A stretch of 64,000 bases of DNA from Pseudomonadota bacterium. Lineage in GTDB: Bacteria > Pseudomonadota > Alphaproteobacteria > Rhodobacterales > Rhodobacteraceae. The stretch lies in assembly GCA_020161615.1 (NCBI GenBank), contig JAIUPD010000007.1:124001-188000 (forward strand), written 5' to 3'. The position numbers were made by a program, and so were the translations under genes. The notes beneath the pieces are model-generated. The model was not told the origin of the DNA. It saw only the letters and a list, made by a program, of their open reading frames with translations, and did no database searches. Shown in pieces: positions 53,742 to 62,481 of the stretch (position 1 is its first letter; every line of letters starts with the position of its first letter).

Positions 53742-54743
53742 ATGACCATCACCATCGGTATCAACGGTTTCGGTCGCATCGGCCGCTGCACGCTGGCCCA
53801 TATCGCCGAAAGCGCCCGCAACGATGTCGAGGTCGTTGCCATCAACGCCACCGGCCCGATCGAGACCAACGCGCATCTGCTGAAATACGATTCGGTCCAT
53901 GGCCGCTTTCCCGGCACCGTCCGGGTCGAAGGCAACCAGCTGGACCTGGGCCGCGGGCCGATCCGGGTGATGTCGACCTACAACCCCGAGGAGCTGGACT
54001 GGCAGGGCGTGGACGTGGTGCTGGAATGCACCGGCAAGTTCAACGACCGCGCCAAGGCCGCGGTTCACCTGGGCCGGGGCGCCAAGCGTGTGCTGGTCTC
54101 GGCCCCCGCCAAGAACGCCGACAAGACCATCGTCTACGGCGTGAACCACCGCGCGCTGACCGCCGAGCATCTGGTCGTCTCGAACGGCTCCTGCACCACC
54201 AACTGCCTGGCGCCGCTGGCCAAGGTGCTGAACGACGCCATCGGCATCGAATCGGGCATCATGACCACGATCCACAGCTATACCGGCGACCAGCCGACGC
54301 TGGACCGGCGCCACAAGGACCTCTACCGCGCCCGCGCCGCCGCCATGGCGATGATCCCCACCTCGACCGGCGCGGCGAAAGCGCTGGGCGAAGTGCTGCC
54401 GGAACTGGCCGGGCGCCTCGACGGCACCGCGATCCGCGTGCCGACGCCGAACGTCTCGGCCGTGGACCTGACCTTTGTCGCCGGCAAGGATGTGACCGTC
54501 GCCGACGTGAACGAGATCATGCGCGAGGCCGCTGCCGGTGCCATGGGTCATGTCCTGGCCTATGACCCCGAACCCAAGGTCTCGATCGATTTCAACCACA
54601 CCACGCATTCCTCGATCTTCGCGCCCGACCAGACCAAGGTCGTCGGCAAGCGCACGGTGCGGGTGCTGGCCTGGTATGACAACGAATGGGGCTTCTCGTG
54701 CCGGATGGCCGATGTGGCCGGCGCCATGGGCCGCCTGATCTGA
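53742..54743 (+). CDS. gap: Glyceraldehyde-3-phosphate dehydrogenase, type I (first copy)
   Basis: A 333-aa NAD(P)-dependent enzyme interconverting glyceraldehyde 3-phosphate and 1,3-bisphosphoglycerate. Rossmann start GINGFGRIGR; catalytic C151 in SNGSCTTNC with the partner His later in HSYTGDQPTLD. Start ATG 53742. Two operator-like sites lie ~130-175 bp upstream and a terminator follows, so it is monocistronic. A gluconeogenic or Calvin-cycle role is possible; cofactor preference is not read from sequence. Confidence 0.95.
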   Translation: MTITIGINGFGRIGRCTLAHIAESARNDVEVVAINATGPIETNAHLLKYDSVHGRFPGTVRVEGNQLDLGRGPIRVMSTYNPEELDWQGVDVVLECTGKFNDRAKAAVHLGRGAKRVLVSAPAKNADKTIVYGVNHRALTAEHLVVSNGSCTTNCLAPLAKVLNDAIGIESGIMTTIHSYTGDQPTLDRRHKDLYRARAAAMAMIPTSTGAAKALGEVLPELAGRLDGTAIRVPTPNVSAVDLTFVAGKDVTVADVNEIMREAAAGAMGHVLAYDPEPKVSIDFNHTTHSSIFAPDQTKVVGKRTVRVLAWYDNEWGFSCRMADVAGAMGRLI

Positions 54744-54777
54744 ACCGACAGACATTCGGGTTCGTTCCGAGTGACCA

Positions 54778-54803
54778 GGCCCGTCTCAGGACGGGCCTTT
54801 TTT
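54778..54803 (+). terminator. Rho-independent terminator after the first gap gene
   Basis: GGCCCGTC and GACGGGCC pair around TCAG, followed by TTTTTT. It separates the two GAPDH transcripts. Confidence 0.9.
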
Positions 54804-54860
54804 CGTCGCCGTTCCTGACGCGCCTCGGCCCCCAGCTCCGGGGCCCCGCCCCCGCAGCGG

Positions 54861-54896
54861 TTGACTTTTCCGGCGATTTGTGTTGTTAGCGCAAAC
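54861..54896 (+). promoter_or_regulatory. Promoter and overlapping LacI-type operator of the second gap gene
   Basis: TTGACT at 54861-54866 is a good -35; the -10 near 54884 is weak. GTTAGCGCAAAC at 54885-54896 overlaps the -10 and start region. Binding here should block transcription, in contrast to the far-upstream pair at the first gene. Confidence 0.6.
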
Positions 54897-54937
54897 AATG
54901 CGCCCCGACCGCAGCCTCCCCGGGGCCCGGAGCTTTC

Positions 54938-55942
54938 ATGACCACCACACTTGCCATCAACGGGTTCGGCCGCATCGGCCGCCTTGTCCTGCGCGCGCTG
55001 ATGGACCAGAAGCGCACGGACCTGCAGGTCGTCGCCATCAACGACCTCGGCCCCGTGGAGACCAACGCGCATCTGATGCGCTTCGATTCCGTGCACGGCC
55101 GCTATGACGGCGAGGTCACGACCGGCGCCGACTGGATGGATGTGGGCGCAGGCCAGATCCAGGTCACCGCCATCCGCAACCCGGCCGAACTGCCCTGGCA
55201 ACACATCGACGTGGTGCTGGAATGCACCGGCATCTTCACTGACGCCGAAAAAGCCCGGGTCCATCTGGAAAACGGCGCGACGCGGGTGCTGGTCTCGGCC
55301 CCCTCGGAAGGCGCCGATGCCACCATTGTCTATGGCGTCAACCACAAGGTCCTGCGGCCCGAGCACAAGATCATCTCCAACGCCTCCTGCACCACCAATT
55401 GCCTGAGCCCGGTGGCCAAGGTGCTGAACGACGCCATCGGCATCACCAAGGGCTTCATGACCACGATTCACAGCTACACCGGCGACCAGCCGACGCTGGA
55501 CACGCTGCACAAGGACCTTTACCGCGCCCGGGCCGCCGCGCTGAGCATGATCCCCACCTCGACCGGCGCGGCCAAGGCGGTGGGGCTGGTACTGCCCGAA
55601 CTCGACGGCAGGCTCGACGGCGTGGCGATCCGCGTGCCCACGCCCAATGTCTCGGCCGTGGATCTGGTGATCGAGGCCAGCCGCGCGACCAGCAAGGACG
55701 AGGTGAATGCGGCCCTCTCGGCCGCTGCCGCCGAGGGGCCGCTCAAGGGCATCCTGGGGGTCACAGCGCTGCCCAATGTCTCGGTCGATTTCAACCATGA
55801 CCGGCGCTCGTCCATCGCGGCGCTCGACCAGACCAAGGTCATGGACGGAACCATGGTCCGCGTGCTGGCCTGGTACGACAACGAATGGGGCTTTTCCAAC
55901 CGAATGCTCGATACGGCGGCAGAGATCGGCAAACTCGGCTAA
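54938..55942 (+). CDS. gap: Glyceraldehyde-3-phosphate dehydrogenase, type I (second copy)
   Basis: A 334-aa paralogue of the first copy, with the same C151 (SNASCTTNC), ETNAHLMRFDS and HSYTGDQPTLD blocks but divergent elsewhere, so the pair is an old duplication. Start ATG 54938. It has its own promoter with an overlapping operator, and its own terminator. Two type I GAPDHs usually split glycolytic and gluconeogenic or Calvin roles; which copy does which is inferred only from operator placement. Confidence 0.95.
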   Translation: MTTTLAINGFGRIGRLVLRALMDQKRTDLQVVAINDLGPVETNAHLMRFDSVHGRYDGEVTTGADWMDVGAGQIQVTAIRNPAELPWQHIDVVLECTGIFTDAEKARVHLENGATRVLVSAPSEGADATIVYGVNHKVLRPEHKIISNASCTTNCLSPVAKVLNDAIGITKGFMTTIHSYTGDQPTLDTLHKDLYRARAAALSMIPTSTGAAKAVGLVLPELDGRLDGVAIRVPTPNVSAVDLVIEASRATSKDEVNAALSAAAAEGPLKGILGVTALPNVSVDFNHDRRSSIAALDQTKVMDGTMVRVLAWYDNEWGFSNRMLDTAAEIGKLG

Positions 55943-55978
55943 TCGGCGAATTGTTTCACTGCATTTCCGAAAGTTGAG

Positions 55979-56012
55979 CCCGCGGCCCTGTGCGACCGCG
56001 GGTTTTCCTTTT
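55979..56012 (+). terminator. Rho-independent terminator after the second gap gene
   Basis: CCCGCGG and CCGCGGG pair around a 10-nt loop, followed by TTTTCCTTTT. Confidence 0.8.
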
Positions 56013-56023
56013 ATCTTAAGAAC

Positions 56024-58528
56024 ATGGACATTGTTGCAATCGTTGCCGTAACCGCCGGGCTCTTCGCCGTGATCGGGCTTTCCGAGCCCCTGGCGGAGCG
56101 TTTGCGACTGCCCGCGACCGTGATCCTCGCGCTGCTCGGCATCGCCATCGGCGCTGCCTCGGCCTGGCTCATCGCCTCGCGTGAGACCGAGATGCTGACC
56201 GCGGCGGCGACGCTGATCCAGAACCTGCCGATCCGGTCGAACTTCTTCCTCTATGTCTTCCTGCCGACGCTGATCTTCCAGGTCTCGCTGACCATCGACC
56301 TGAGGCGGATGCTGGACGATTGGGTGCCGATCCTGCTGCTGGCGGTGGTGGCGGTCGTGGTTTCGACCATGGCCGTGGGTTGGGCGCTGTATCCCGTGGC
56401 GGATCTGCCGCTGATGGCCTGCCTGATGATCGGCGCCATCGTCTCGACCACCGATCCGTCGGCCGTGGTCGGCATCTTCCGCGCCACGCCCGCGCCCCTG
56501 CGGCTGGCCCGGATCGTCGAAGGCGAGAGCCTGCTGAACGATGCCGCCGCCATCGCGCTTTTCTCGCTGTTCTTCGCCTTCGTGGCCTTCGGCATCCCCA
56601 ACCCGCAATTGTCGGACGTGGTGGTCCAATTTCCCTGGCTGATGATCGGCGGCAGCCTGATCGGCTGGTTCGCCGGGCGTCTGGCGGTCGAGGCGCTGGC
56701 CCGGCTGGACCAGCACCCGCTGGGGCAGGTCTCGCTCTCGGTCGCCCTGCCCTATCTGACCTATATCCTGGCCGAGGTCGGGCTCGGCGCCTCGGGCGTG
56801 GTGGCGGTCGTGGCGGCGGGGCTCGCGCTCAATTTCCACGCCCCGGGCAAGATCTCGCCCGAGAACAAGGCCAAGCTCAACGACACCTGGGACTTGTTGG
56901 GCTATTGGGCCGGGGCGCTGATCTTCGTGCTGGCCGCCATCCTGATCCCCCGGCTGCTGGCCGATGTCCGGCCCTGGGACCTGTTCCTGGTGGGCGTCAC
57001 CGTGGTGGCGGCGCTGGCGGCGCGGGCGCTGATCCTCTTCGGGCTGATGCCGCTGCTGACCAGGCTGAAAGTCTCGCCCAAGGTCGAGCGGCGGCAACGC
57101 GCGGCGATCCTCTGGGGGGGATTGCGCGGGGCGGTCACGTTGGCGCTGGCCCTGGTCGTGACCGAGAGTTTCCGCATCCCCGTCGATATCAAGCGGCAGG
57201 TCGGCATCGTCGCCACGGGCTTTACCCTGTTCACGCTGATCGTGCAGGGCACCTCGCTGAGGTGGGTCATCCACCGGCTGGGCCTCGACCGGCTCTCGCC
57301 CCTCGATTCGGCGCTGGCCGCGCAGGTCGTGGCCGTGGCGCTGCAGACGGTGCGCGAGACGGTCTCGGACACCGCCCGCGATTTCGGCCTGGCGCGCGAG
57401 ACGGTGCGCGACGAGGCCAAGCGCTTTGCCGAACGGGTGGACGAAGCCGTCAGCGCCGCCGACGAGGGCGCCGAAATCCCTGACCGCGACCGTATTACCC
57501 TGGGCCTTGTGGCGCTGGCCGGACGTGAACGCGACCTGATCCTCGAGGCCTTTCGCGACGGCATGCTGCCCGCCCGCCTTGCCACGCAGATGGTCGCGGA
57601 TGCCGACCGCCTGATCGAAGGCACGCGCAGCGGCGGCCGGTTGGCCTATCTCAGCACGGCGCGCAAGGCCCACCGCTCGAACCTGCGCCATCGCGCGGCG
57701 GTCTTCCTGCACAACCGGCTGCGGCTCTCCGCGCCGCTGGGCCGCCAGACCGCCGACCGTTTCGAATATCTGGTGGCGCTGGCACCCATCCTGCGCGATC
57801 TGCACAGCTTCATCGACACCCGCATCCGGCGCATTCACGGCAAGCGGGTGGGCGACCTGCTGCACGACCTGCTGGAACGCCGGACCGAAGAGGCCGACCG
57901 CGCCCTCGACGGGTTGCGGCTGCAATTCCCCGGCTATGCCGAGGAGTTGGAGCGACGGCTGATCCGCCAGATCGCCCTGTCGCAGGAAGAACGCGAATAC
58001 GCGGCGCTGGTCGATGACGGGCTGATCGGGCCGGAACTGCGCCATGCGCTGACCGTCGGCATCGCCCGCCGCCGGAGCGAACTGGCGCGGCGGCCCGAGC
58101 TGGACCTCGCCATCCAGCGCATGGCGCTGGTCGCGGCCTTCCCGCTTTTCGCCGACATGCCGGTCGACCGCCGCAAACTGCTGATGCGCGAGATGCGGAC
58201 GGTCTATGTCGCCCCGGGCACGGTGCTGTTGAAAAAGGACGAGGCGCCTCGGCAGGTCTGGTTCATCGCCTCAGGCGCGGTCGAACAGGTGCGGGGTCCG
58301 CAGATCCTGCGGCTGGGCCCGGGCGAGATGTTCGGCCATCTCGCCCTGCTCAAGCGCAATTTCCGCCGCGGCCAGACCACGGCCATCGCCCATTGCACGC
58401 TGCTCACGCTGGACGAGGCACGCTTCCTGCAGGTGCTGAAATCGGACGAGACGCTGCGAAAGGCAGTGATGGCCAGCGCCGAGAAGCGCGGCATGCCGCT
58501 CGACCCCGGGGCGCTTGCGGCGCTTTAG
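56024..58528 (+). CDS. Cation:proton antiporter with C-terminal cyclic-nucleotide-binding domain
   Basis: An 834-aa CPA1/NhaP-type antiporter. About 12 membrane helices fill residues 1-420, with IVSTTDPSAVVGIFR and EGESLLNDAAAIALF carrying the ion-site acidic residues, and GGLRGAVTLALAL. A long helical cytoplasmic region follows (~430-700), then a CRP-like domain (~705-825: FADMPVDRRKLLMREM, FGHLALLKRNFRRGQTT). It would exchange Na+ or K+ for H+ under control of the sensory tail. Ribosome-binding site is weak. Tail overlaps coaD by 4 bp. Confidence 0.9.
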   Translation: MDIVAIVAVTAGLFAVIGLSEPLAERLRLPATVILALLGIAIGAASAWLIASRETEMLTAAATLIQNLPIRSNFFLYVFLPTLIFQVSLTIDLRRMLDDWVPILLLAVVAVVVSTMAVGWALYPVADLPLMACLMIGAIVSTTDPSAVVGIFRATPAPLRLARIVEGESLLNDAAAIALFSLFFAFVAFGIPNPQLSDVVVQFPWLMIGGSLIGWFAGRLAVEALARLDQHPLGQVSLSVALPYLTYILAEVGLGASGVVAVVAAGLALNFHAPGKISPENKAKLNDTWDLLGYWAGALIFVLAAILIPRLLADVRPWDLFLVGVTVVAALAARALILFGLMPLLTRLKVSPKVERRQRAAILWGGLRGAVTLALALVVTESFRIPVDIKRQVGIVATGFTLFTLIVQGTSLRWVIHRLGLDRLSPLDSALAAQVVAVALQTVRETVSDTARDFGLARETVRDEAKRFAERVDEAVSAADEGAEIPDRDRITLGLVALAGRERDLILEAFRDGMLPARLATQMVADADRLIEGTRSGGRLAYLSTARKAHRSNLRHRAAVFLHNRLRLSAPLGRQTADRFEYLVALAPILRDLHSFIDTRIRRIHGKRVGDLLHDLLERRTEEADRALDGLRLQFPGYAEELERRLIRQIALSQEEREYAALVDDGLIGPELRHALTVGIARRRSELARRPELDLAIQRMALVAAFPLFADMPVDRRKLLMREMRTVYVAPGTVLLKKDEAPRQVWFIASGAVEQVRGPQILRLGPGEMFGHLALLKRNFRRGQTTAIAHCTLLTLDEARFLQVLKSDETLRKAVMASAEKRGMPLDPGALAAL

Positions 58529-59031
58529 CGTTCCAGCGCCGGGCCGAAGCGGCCGCGCAACGCGGTATTGACCGGCGCCGGCACGAATTTGGTGACATCC
58601 CCGCCCAGCCGGGCGATTTCCTTCACCAGTTTCGAGGCGATGGCCTGCCGGCGCGCATCGGCCATCAGGAACACCGTCTCGATCTTGTCGTCGAGCGCGC
58701 GGTTCATGCCGACCATCTGGAATTCATACTCGAAATCCGCCACCGCGCGCAGGCCGCGGATGATGACCCCGGCATTCACGTCGCGTGCGCAATCGATCAG
58801 CAGGTTCTCGAACGGATGCACCACGATCTCGACCCCGGTGCGCTCGCTCAGCGCCGCCGTCTCGCCCTCGACCATCGCCACGCGCTCGTCGAGCGAGAAC
58901 AGCGGCCCCTTGTCGCGGTTGATCGCCACGCCGATCACCAGCCGGTCGACCAGCGCGCAGGCGCGGTTGATGATGTCCATATGCCCCAGCGTCAGCGGAT
59001 CGAAGGTGCCTGGATAAAGCCCGATGCGCAT
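58525..59031 (-). CDS. coaD: Pantetheine-phosphate adenylyltransferase
   Basis: A 168-aa nucleotidyltransferase making dephospho-CoA from 4'-phosphopantetheine and ATP. GTFDPLTLGH (8-17) is the HxGH-type active-site motif; IIRGLRAVADFEYEFQM and the SKLVKEIARLGGDV helix are conserved. Start ATG 59031 with AAGGGGG upstream. Convergent with the antiporter, 4-bp overlap of stop codons. Confidence 0.96.
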   Translation of the reverse strand: MRIGLYPGTFDPLTLGHMDIINRACALVDRLVIGVAINRDKGPLFSLDERVAMVEGETAALSERTGVEIVVHPFENLLIDCARDVNAGVIIRGLRAVADFEYEFQMVGMNRALDDKIETVFLMADARRQAIASKLVKEIARLGGDVTKFVPAPVNTALRGRFGPALER

Positions 59032-59221
59032 CGCGTCCCCCTTGCGGATGTCATTGCGCGGCAACGCAACAATATTGCGTGAAAAGATGCAAGGGCGCAG
59101 CGGCGGGAAAGTGTTGCGGCGCAGCATGGCGCGGCCCTAGGATCCGGGTGCATTGAACCCGCTATCCCGCTCGCACGACCCAGTATTTTGTGCCCTTGCC
59201 CTTGAGATCAAGGATTTCCGC

Positions 59222-60229
59222 ATGACCCGTCATGACCGAGTGCAGACGATCGGCCTGTCGCTGCTGATCGTCGGTTTCGCCGCCGCCAACACGCTGTTCG
59301 ACATTGCCGCCCAGGCCGAGGGTCCATGGCGCATGCTGGGCCTTTCCGGGGTGCTGCTGGTCGGGCTCGTGGGCATGTGGCGCCTGCGCGCGCCCGCTGC
59401 CGCCTCGGGCATCCTGCTCGCCTCGGCCCTCGTGGGCGTGGCAATCCTCTATTTCCGCATCGACCGGCTGGCGTTCGAACTGCTGGCCGGACAACTGATC
59501 TGGCCGCTGGGGCTGTGGATGGTGACCTGGGCCCTCGTGCGGCTGGTGATGCCCCGCATCGAACCCGGCCGGCCCTGGGCGCCGCTCTTGCTGGGCGGGC
59601 TGCTCTTTGTCATGCACCTGGGCGTGGCGCTGAAGGTCTTCACCCCGGCCAACGAGTTCTTCCAGCTGCACCGCGTCGAACCCGTGCGCGATCTGGAAAC
59701 GCTGGTGGCGATGAACCGCAACCGGCGCGAAGGACACCCGGTGGTCGCGCTGATCGAGGGCCGGATCGGTTCGGAACTGGCGGACGACCTGTTCATCCGC
59801 GAGTTCAACTGCCGCGAGCGGGGCCGCTGGCTGGGCTATACGCGGTCGGTGCGGGGAAATTCCCGGCTCTATATCGAGCTTGCCGATGGCCAGCGCCTGC
59901 GCTCGACCGGCGCGGCGTACAATTACCGCGCGCTGGACTGGCCGCAAACCGGCGATGGCATCGATTGCGGGCTGCGCAACGGTGATCCGGTCATCGTCTG
60001 GGCCGAGATCAGCGCCGGCGTCGAAGGCCCCGTCGAGGACCGCGAAACCCGCATCATGGCTTATGGCGATCTGGAAGCGTTCCGCGCGGGCTATGCCGCC
60101 CACGCCGAATTCGCGGCGCGCATGGTGGGTGGCGTGGCCTTCCTGCTGGCGCTCACCGGGCTGGTGCCGCTGATCGCCGGGATCCGCACCTGGCTCCGGT
60201 TGCGGCGGCGGGGCGCCCCCGCCGCCTGA
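59222..60229 (+). CDS. Multi-pass membrane protein of unknown function
   Basis: A 335-aa protein. About five membrane helices lie in the first ~135 residues, a soluble domain follows (~145-285: VVALIEGRIGSELADDLFIREFNCRERGRW...), and a last helix lies near 292-312. The soluble part is faintly like a GIDE/MUL1-type domain, but I cannot establish that. Start ATG 59222 has AAGGA 7 nt upstream; an upstream in-frame ATG adds a weak leader. No functional context. Confidence 0.75.
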   Translation: MTRHDRVQTIGLSLLIVGFAAANTLFDIAAQAEGPWRMLGLSGVLLVGLVGMWRLRAPAAASGILLASALVGVAILYFRIDRLAFELLAGQLIWPLGLWMVTWALVRLVMPRIEPGRPWAPLLLGGLLFVMHLGVALKVFTPANEFFQLHRVEPVRDLETLVAMNRNRREGHPVVALIEGRIGSELADDLFIREFNCRERGRWLGYTRSVRGNSRLYIELADGQRLRSTGAAYNYRALDWPQTGDGIDCGLRNGDPVIVWAEISAGVEGPVEDRETRIMAYGDLEAFRAGYAAHAEFAARMVGGVAFLLALTGLVPLIAGIRTWLRLRRRGAPAA

Positions 60230-60233
60230 GGGC

Positions 60234-60665
60234 TCAATTGCCCATGATCATTCCGGTCAGCGCGTCCCTCTCCATCTGCAGTTCCGAAAGGCGCGCGGCC
60301 ACCACATCGCCGATCGAGATGAAGCCGACCATCACGTTGTCTTCCATCACCGGCATGTGGCGAAAGCGGCGGGTGGTCATCGTCTCCAGCACGGAATCGG
60401 TGGTGTCGCCCGGCGCGCAGCCATAGATCGCGCGGGTCATCACCGAGTCCACCTTCTGATCCAGGCAGGCCGGACCAGCGCGGCCCAGTTCGCGCACGAT
60501 GTCGCGCTCGGAAATGATGCCCTTGACCTTCTTGCCGTCGCTCGAGACCACCACCGCCCCGATCCGGCGGGTGGACAGAAGCTCGACCACCTCGCGCAGG
60601 GTCGCACCGGGGGTGATGGTGATGACGCCGCTGTCCTTCGATTTCAGGATTTGACTGACGAGCAT
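60234..60665 (-). CDS. CBS-domain-pair protein
   Basis: A 143-aa protein consisting of two CBS domains: first ~10-65 (ATLREVVELLSTRRIGAVVVSSDGKKVKGIISERDIVREL) and second ~75-130 (TTDSVLETMTTRRFRHMPVMEDNVMVGFISIGDVV). CBS pairs bind adenosyl ligands as energy sensors. Start ATG 60665 follows GGGAGAGG; the upstream in-frame ATG at 60740 lacks support. Ends 5 bp from the convergent membrane-protein gene. Confidence 0.92.
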   Translation of the reverse strand: MLVSQILKSKDSGVITITPGATLREVVELLSTRRIGAVVVSSDGKKVKGIISERDIVRELGRAGPACLDQKVDSVMTRAIYGCAPGDTTDSVLETMTTRRFRHMPVMEDNVMVGFISIGDVVAARLSELQMERDALTGMIMGN

Positions 60666-60864
60666 GGGGCCTCTCCCGTTGCCTTCTATGTCCTTGAAAT
60701 CGGACACTTGGGACTGGAGTCTGTCAAGGGTTGATTTCAATTGAAAAGGCTTTCACGGGCGGGGGCCCGCCCATCGGCCCCGAAGATGGGCGGCCGCCGA
60801 TGGCCTTGATCTTCGCCCGGGCGCGTGAAACCGTGCCCCCACTGCCCCCGCCACGAGGATCCCG

Positions 60865-61500
60865 ATGCGCGCCCTTCCTGCCCTGCCCCTTGCCCTGGCG
60901 CTTGCGTTCCCGCTCGCGGCCGCGGGCCAAAGTCCGGTCCAGGCGCGCCTGCCGGTCTATGGCCAGGTGGTGAGCTTCCCCCTCACCCTGGCCGCCGCCC
61001 CGGTCTTTCAGGTCGAAACGCCCGAGGGTTTCTTTCTGATGGAATGGGTGCCCGAGGGCGAAAGCGCCGAGGAATGGACGCAGATGCAGACCCTGACCGG
61101 CCATCAAGGCGTGGGTCAGGGCCTCGATGCCGCGGGCGCCACCCGCGTGGGCGAGTCGATCGCGGTGCATTTCCTCAACGGCTATCGCGGCGCCTGCCAG
61201 GGCGAGGTCGCGGCCCTGCCCCTGCCCCTGACGCTGGATCAGGGAAGCCGCGCCAGTTTCGCGGCCTATCTGGGTTGCCCGCAGGTCGCCGGCACCGATC
61301 ATTCCGAAGAGATGGTCATCCTGGTCATGGTCGGCGCCGAGGACAGCTATACCCTGCAATGGGCCGAACGCGGCCCGGCGCGGGAGGCCTTCGATGCCGA
61401 AGCCTTCGGCCGCTGGCGGCCCCGGATCGAGAGCCTGTCGCAAGCCCGGCTTTGCACTCCTGCGCCCGGCGAGGACGAACCCTACCCTTCCTGCGACTGA
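60865..61500 (+). CDS. Secreted protein of unknown function
   Basis: A 211-aa protein with a Sec signal peptide (~1-20, MRALPALPLALALAFPLAAA, cleavage before GQ). Mature part is mostly beta, with Cys pairs (GACQGE, YLGCPQ, LCTP, SCD) that could form disulfides in the periplasm. I do not recognise a family. Its last 19 bp overlap the convergent LysR gene. Confidence 0.75.
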   Translation: MRALPALPLALALAFPLAAAGQSPVQARLPVYGQVVSFPLTLAAAPVFQVETPEGFFLMEWVPEGESAEEWTQMQTLTGHQGVGQGLDAAGATRVGESIAVHFLNGYRGACQGEVAALPLPLTLDQGSRASFAAYLGCPQVAGTDHSEEMVILVMVGAEDSYTLQWAERGPAREAFDAEAFGRWRPRIESLSQARLCTPAPGEDEPYPSCD

Positions 61501-62384
61501 GCCTCGAGCCGCGCCACCTCGGTCTTGAGACCCGCCACGAGAACCTCGGCGAAGCGCTCGATGCGCGGCACGCGGCGGTCGTCGGCGTGGCGGATCAGGT
61601 GGAAGGCGCGGGTGAGGCCGAAGTCCCGGGTCAGCACCCGCCGCACGCCCGGCGCCGCCGGCAGCGCGAAATCATGGACCACGCCGACCCCCGCCCCCTG
61701 CCGGATCAGGTTCAGCTGGACCGAGACGGAATTCGACGCGACCGGCGGCTGTTCGACCCCCAGATCCGCCAGGTAGTCCAACTCGCGGTCGAAAATCATG
61801 TCGGGGATATAGCCGATGACCCGATGCGCGGACAGATCGGCCAGCGAGCCCAGCGGCGGCGCGCTGCCCAGATAGGCGTCGGACGCCGCCAGCGACAGCC
61901 GGTAATCGGTGATCTTGGTGGCGATGACCCGCCCCTGTTCGGGCTTTGACACCGCGATCACCATATCCGCCTCGCGCCGGGTCAGGCTGAACACGCGGGG
62001 CAGCGCCACGATCTGCACCTCCAACCCCGGGTTCGCGGCCACGATCCGCGCCACCACCTGAGGCAGCAGATAATTCGCCGCCCCGTCCGGCGCGCCGATC
62101 CGCACCTGCCCGCTGATCCCCTCGGCCGGGCCCGCCAGCGCCTCGGCCGCGCGTGCCATCTGCGCCTCGATCGCCTCGGCCGGGGCGACCAGCCGCGCGC
62201 CCTCGTCGGTCAGCACATAGCCCTGCGGCGAGCGGGTGAAGAGCCGCGCACCCATCGCCTCCTCCAGCCGCGCCACGCGGCGGCCCACCGTTGCCGCGTC
62301 GAGTTTCAGCACGCGGCCCGCCCGCGACAGGCTTTCGCCCCGGGCCACCGCCAGAAATACCTTCAGATCGTCCCAATCGGCCAT
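61482..62384 (-). CDS. LysR-family regulator divergent from mmsA
   Basis: A 300-aa LysR regulator: helix-turn-helix ~4-64 (DLKVFLAVARGESLSRAGRVLKLDAATVGRRVARLEEAM), effector domain from ~92. Start ATG 62384; an upstream in-frame ATG exists but would place the operator-like dyad inside the gene. It is divergent from mmsA with 97 bp between, the classic layout for LysR control of a catabolic gene. Confidence 0.88.
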   Translation of the reverse strand: MADWDDLKVFLAVARGESLSRAGRVLKLDAATVGRRVARLEEAMGARLFTRSPQGYVLTDEGARLVAPAEAIEAQMARAAEALAGPAEGISGQVRIGAPDGAANYLLPQVVARIVAANPGLEVQIVALPRVFSLTRREADMVIAVSKPEQGRVIATKITDYRLSLAASDAYLGSAPPLGSLADLSAHRVIGYIPDMIFDRELDYLADLGVEQPPVASNSVSVQLNLIRQGAGVGVVHDFALPAAPGVRRVLTRDFGLTRAFHLIRHADDRRVPRIERFAEVLVAGLKTEVARLEAQSQEG

Positions 62385-62390
62385 GATACC

Positions 62391-62406
62391 TTTGCAATCC
62401 TGCAAA
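62391..62406. promoter_or_regulatory. LysR-type dyad between the regulator and mmsA
   Basis: TTTGCA and TGCAAA pair across ATCC, a perfect inverted repeat 6 bp upstream of the LysR ATG and ~75 bp before mmsA. The position suits both autorepression and activation of mmsA. A second TCTGCAAG/TCTGCG pair follows at ~62442-62460. Confidence 0.6.
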
Positions 62407-62481
62407 ACGCCTTTTGAGGAACTGCCTCTGTTCAGGTCATTTCTGCAAGAGTAATCTGCGCCGAACTGACAGGAGGATCCC

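Noticed and set aside
54560-58045. 1161-codon minus-strand frame across gap2 and the antiporter
   Set aside because: Low-complexity Arg/Asp/Gln-rich antisense frame; both plus-strand genes are certain.
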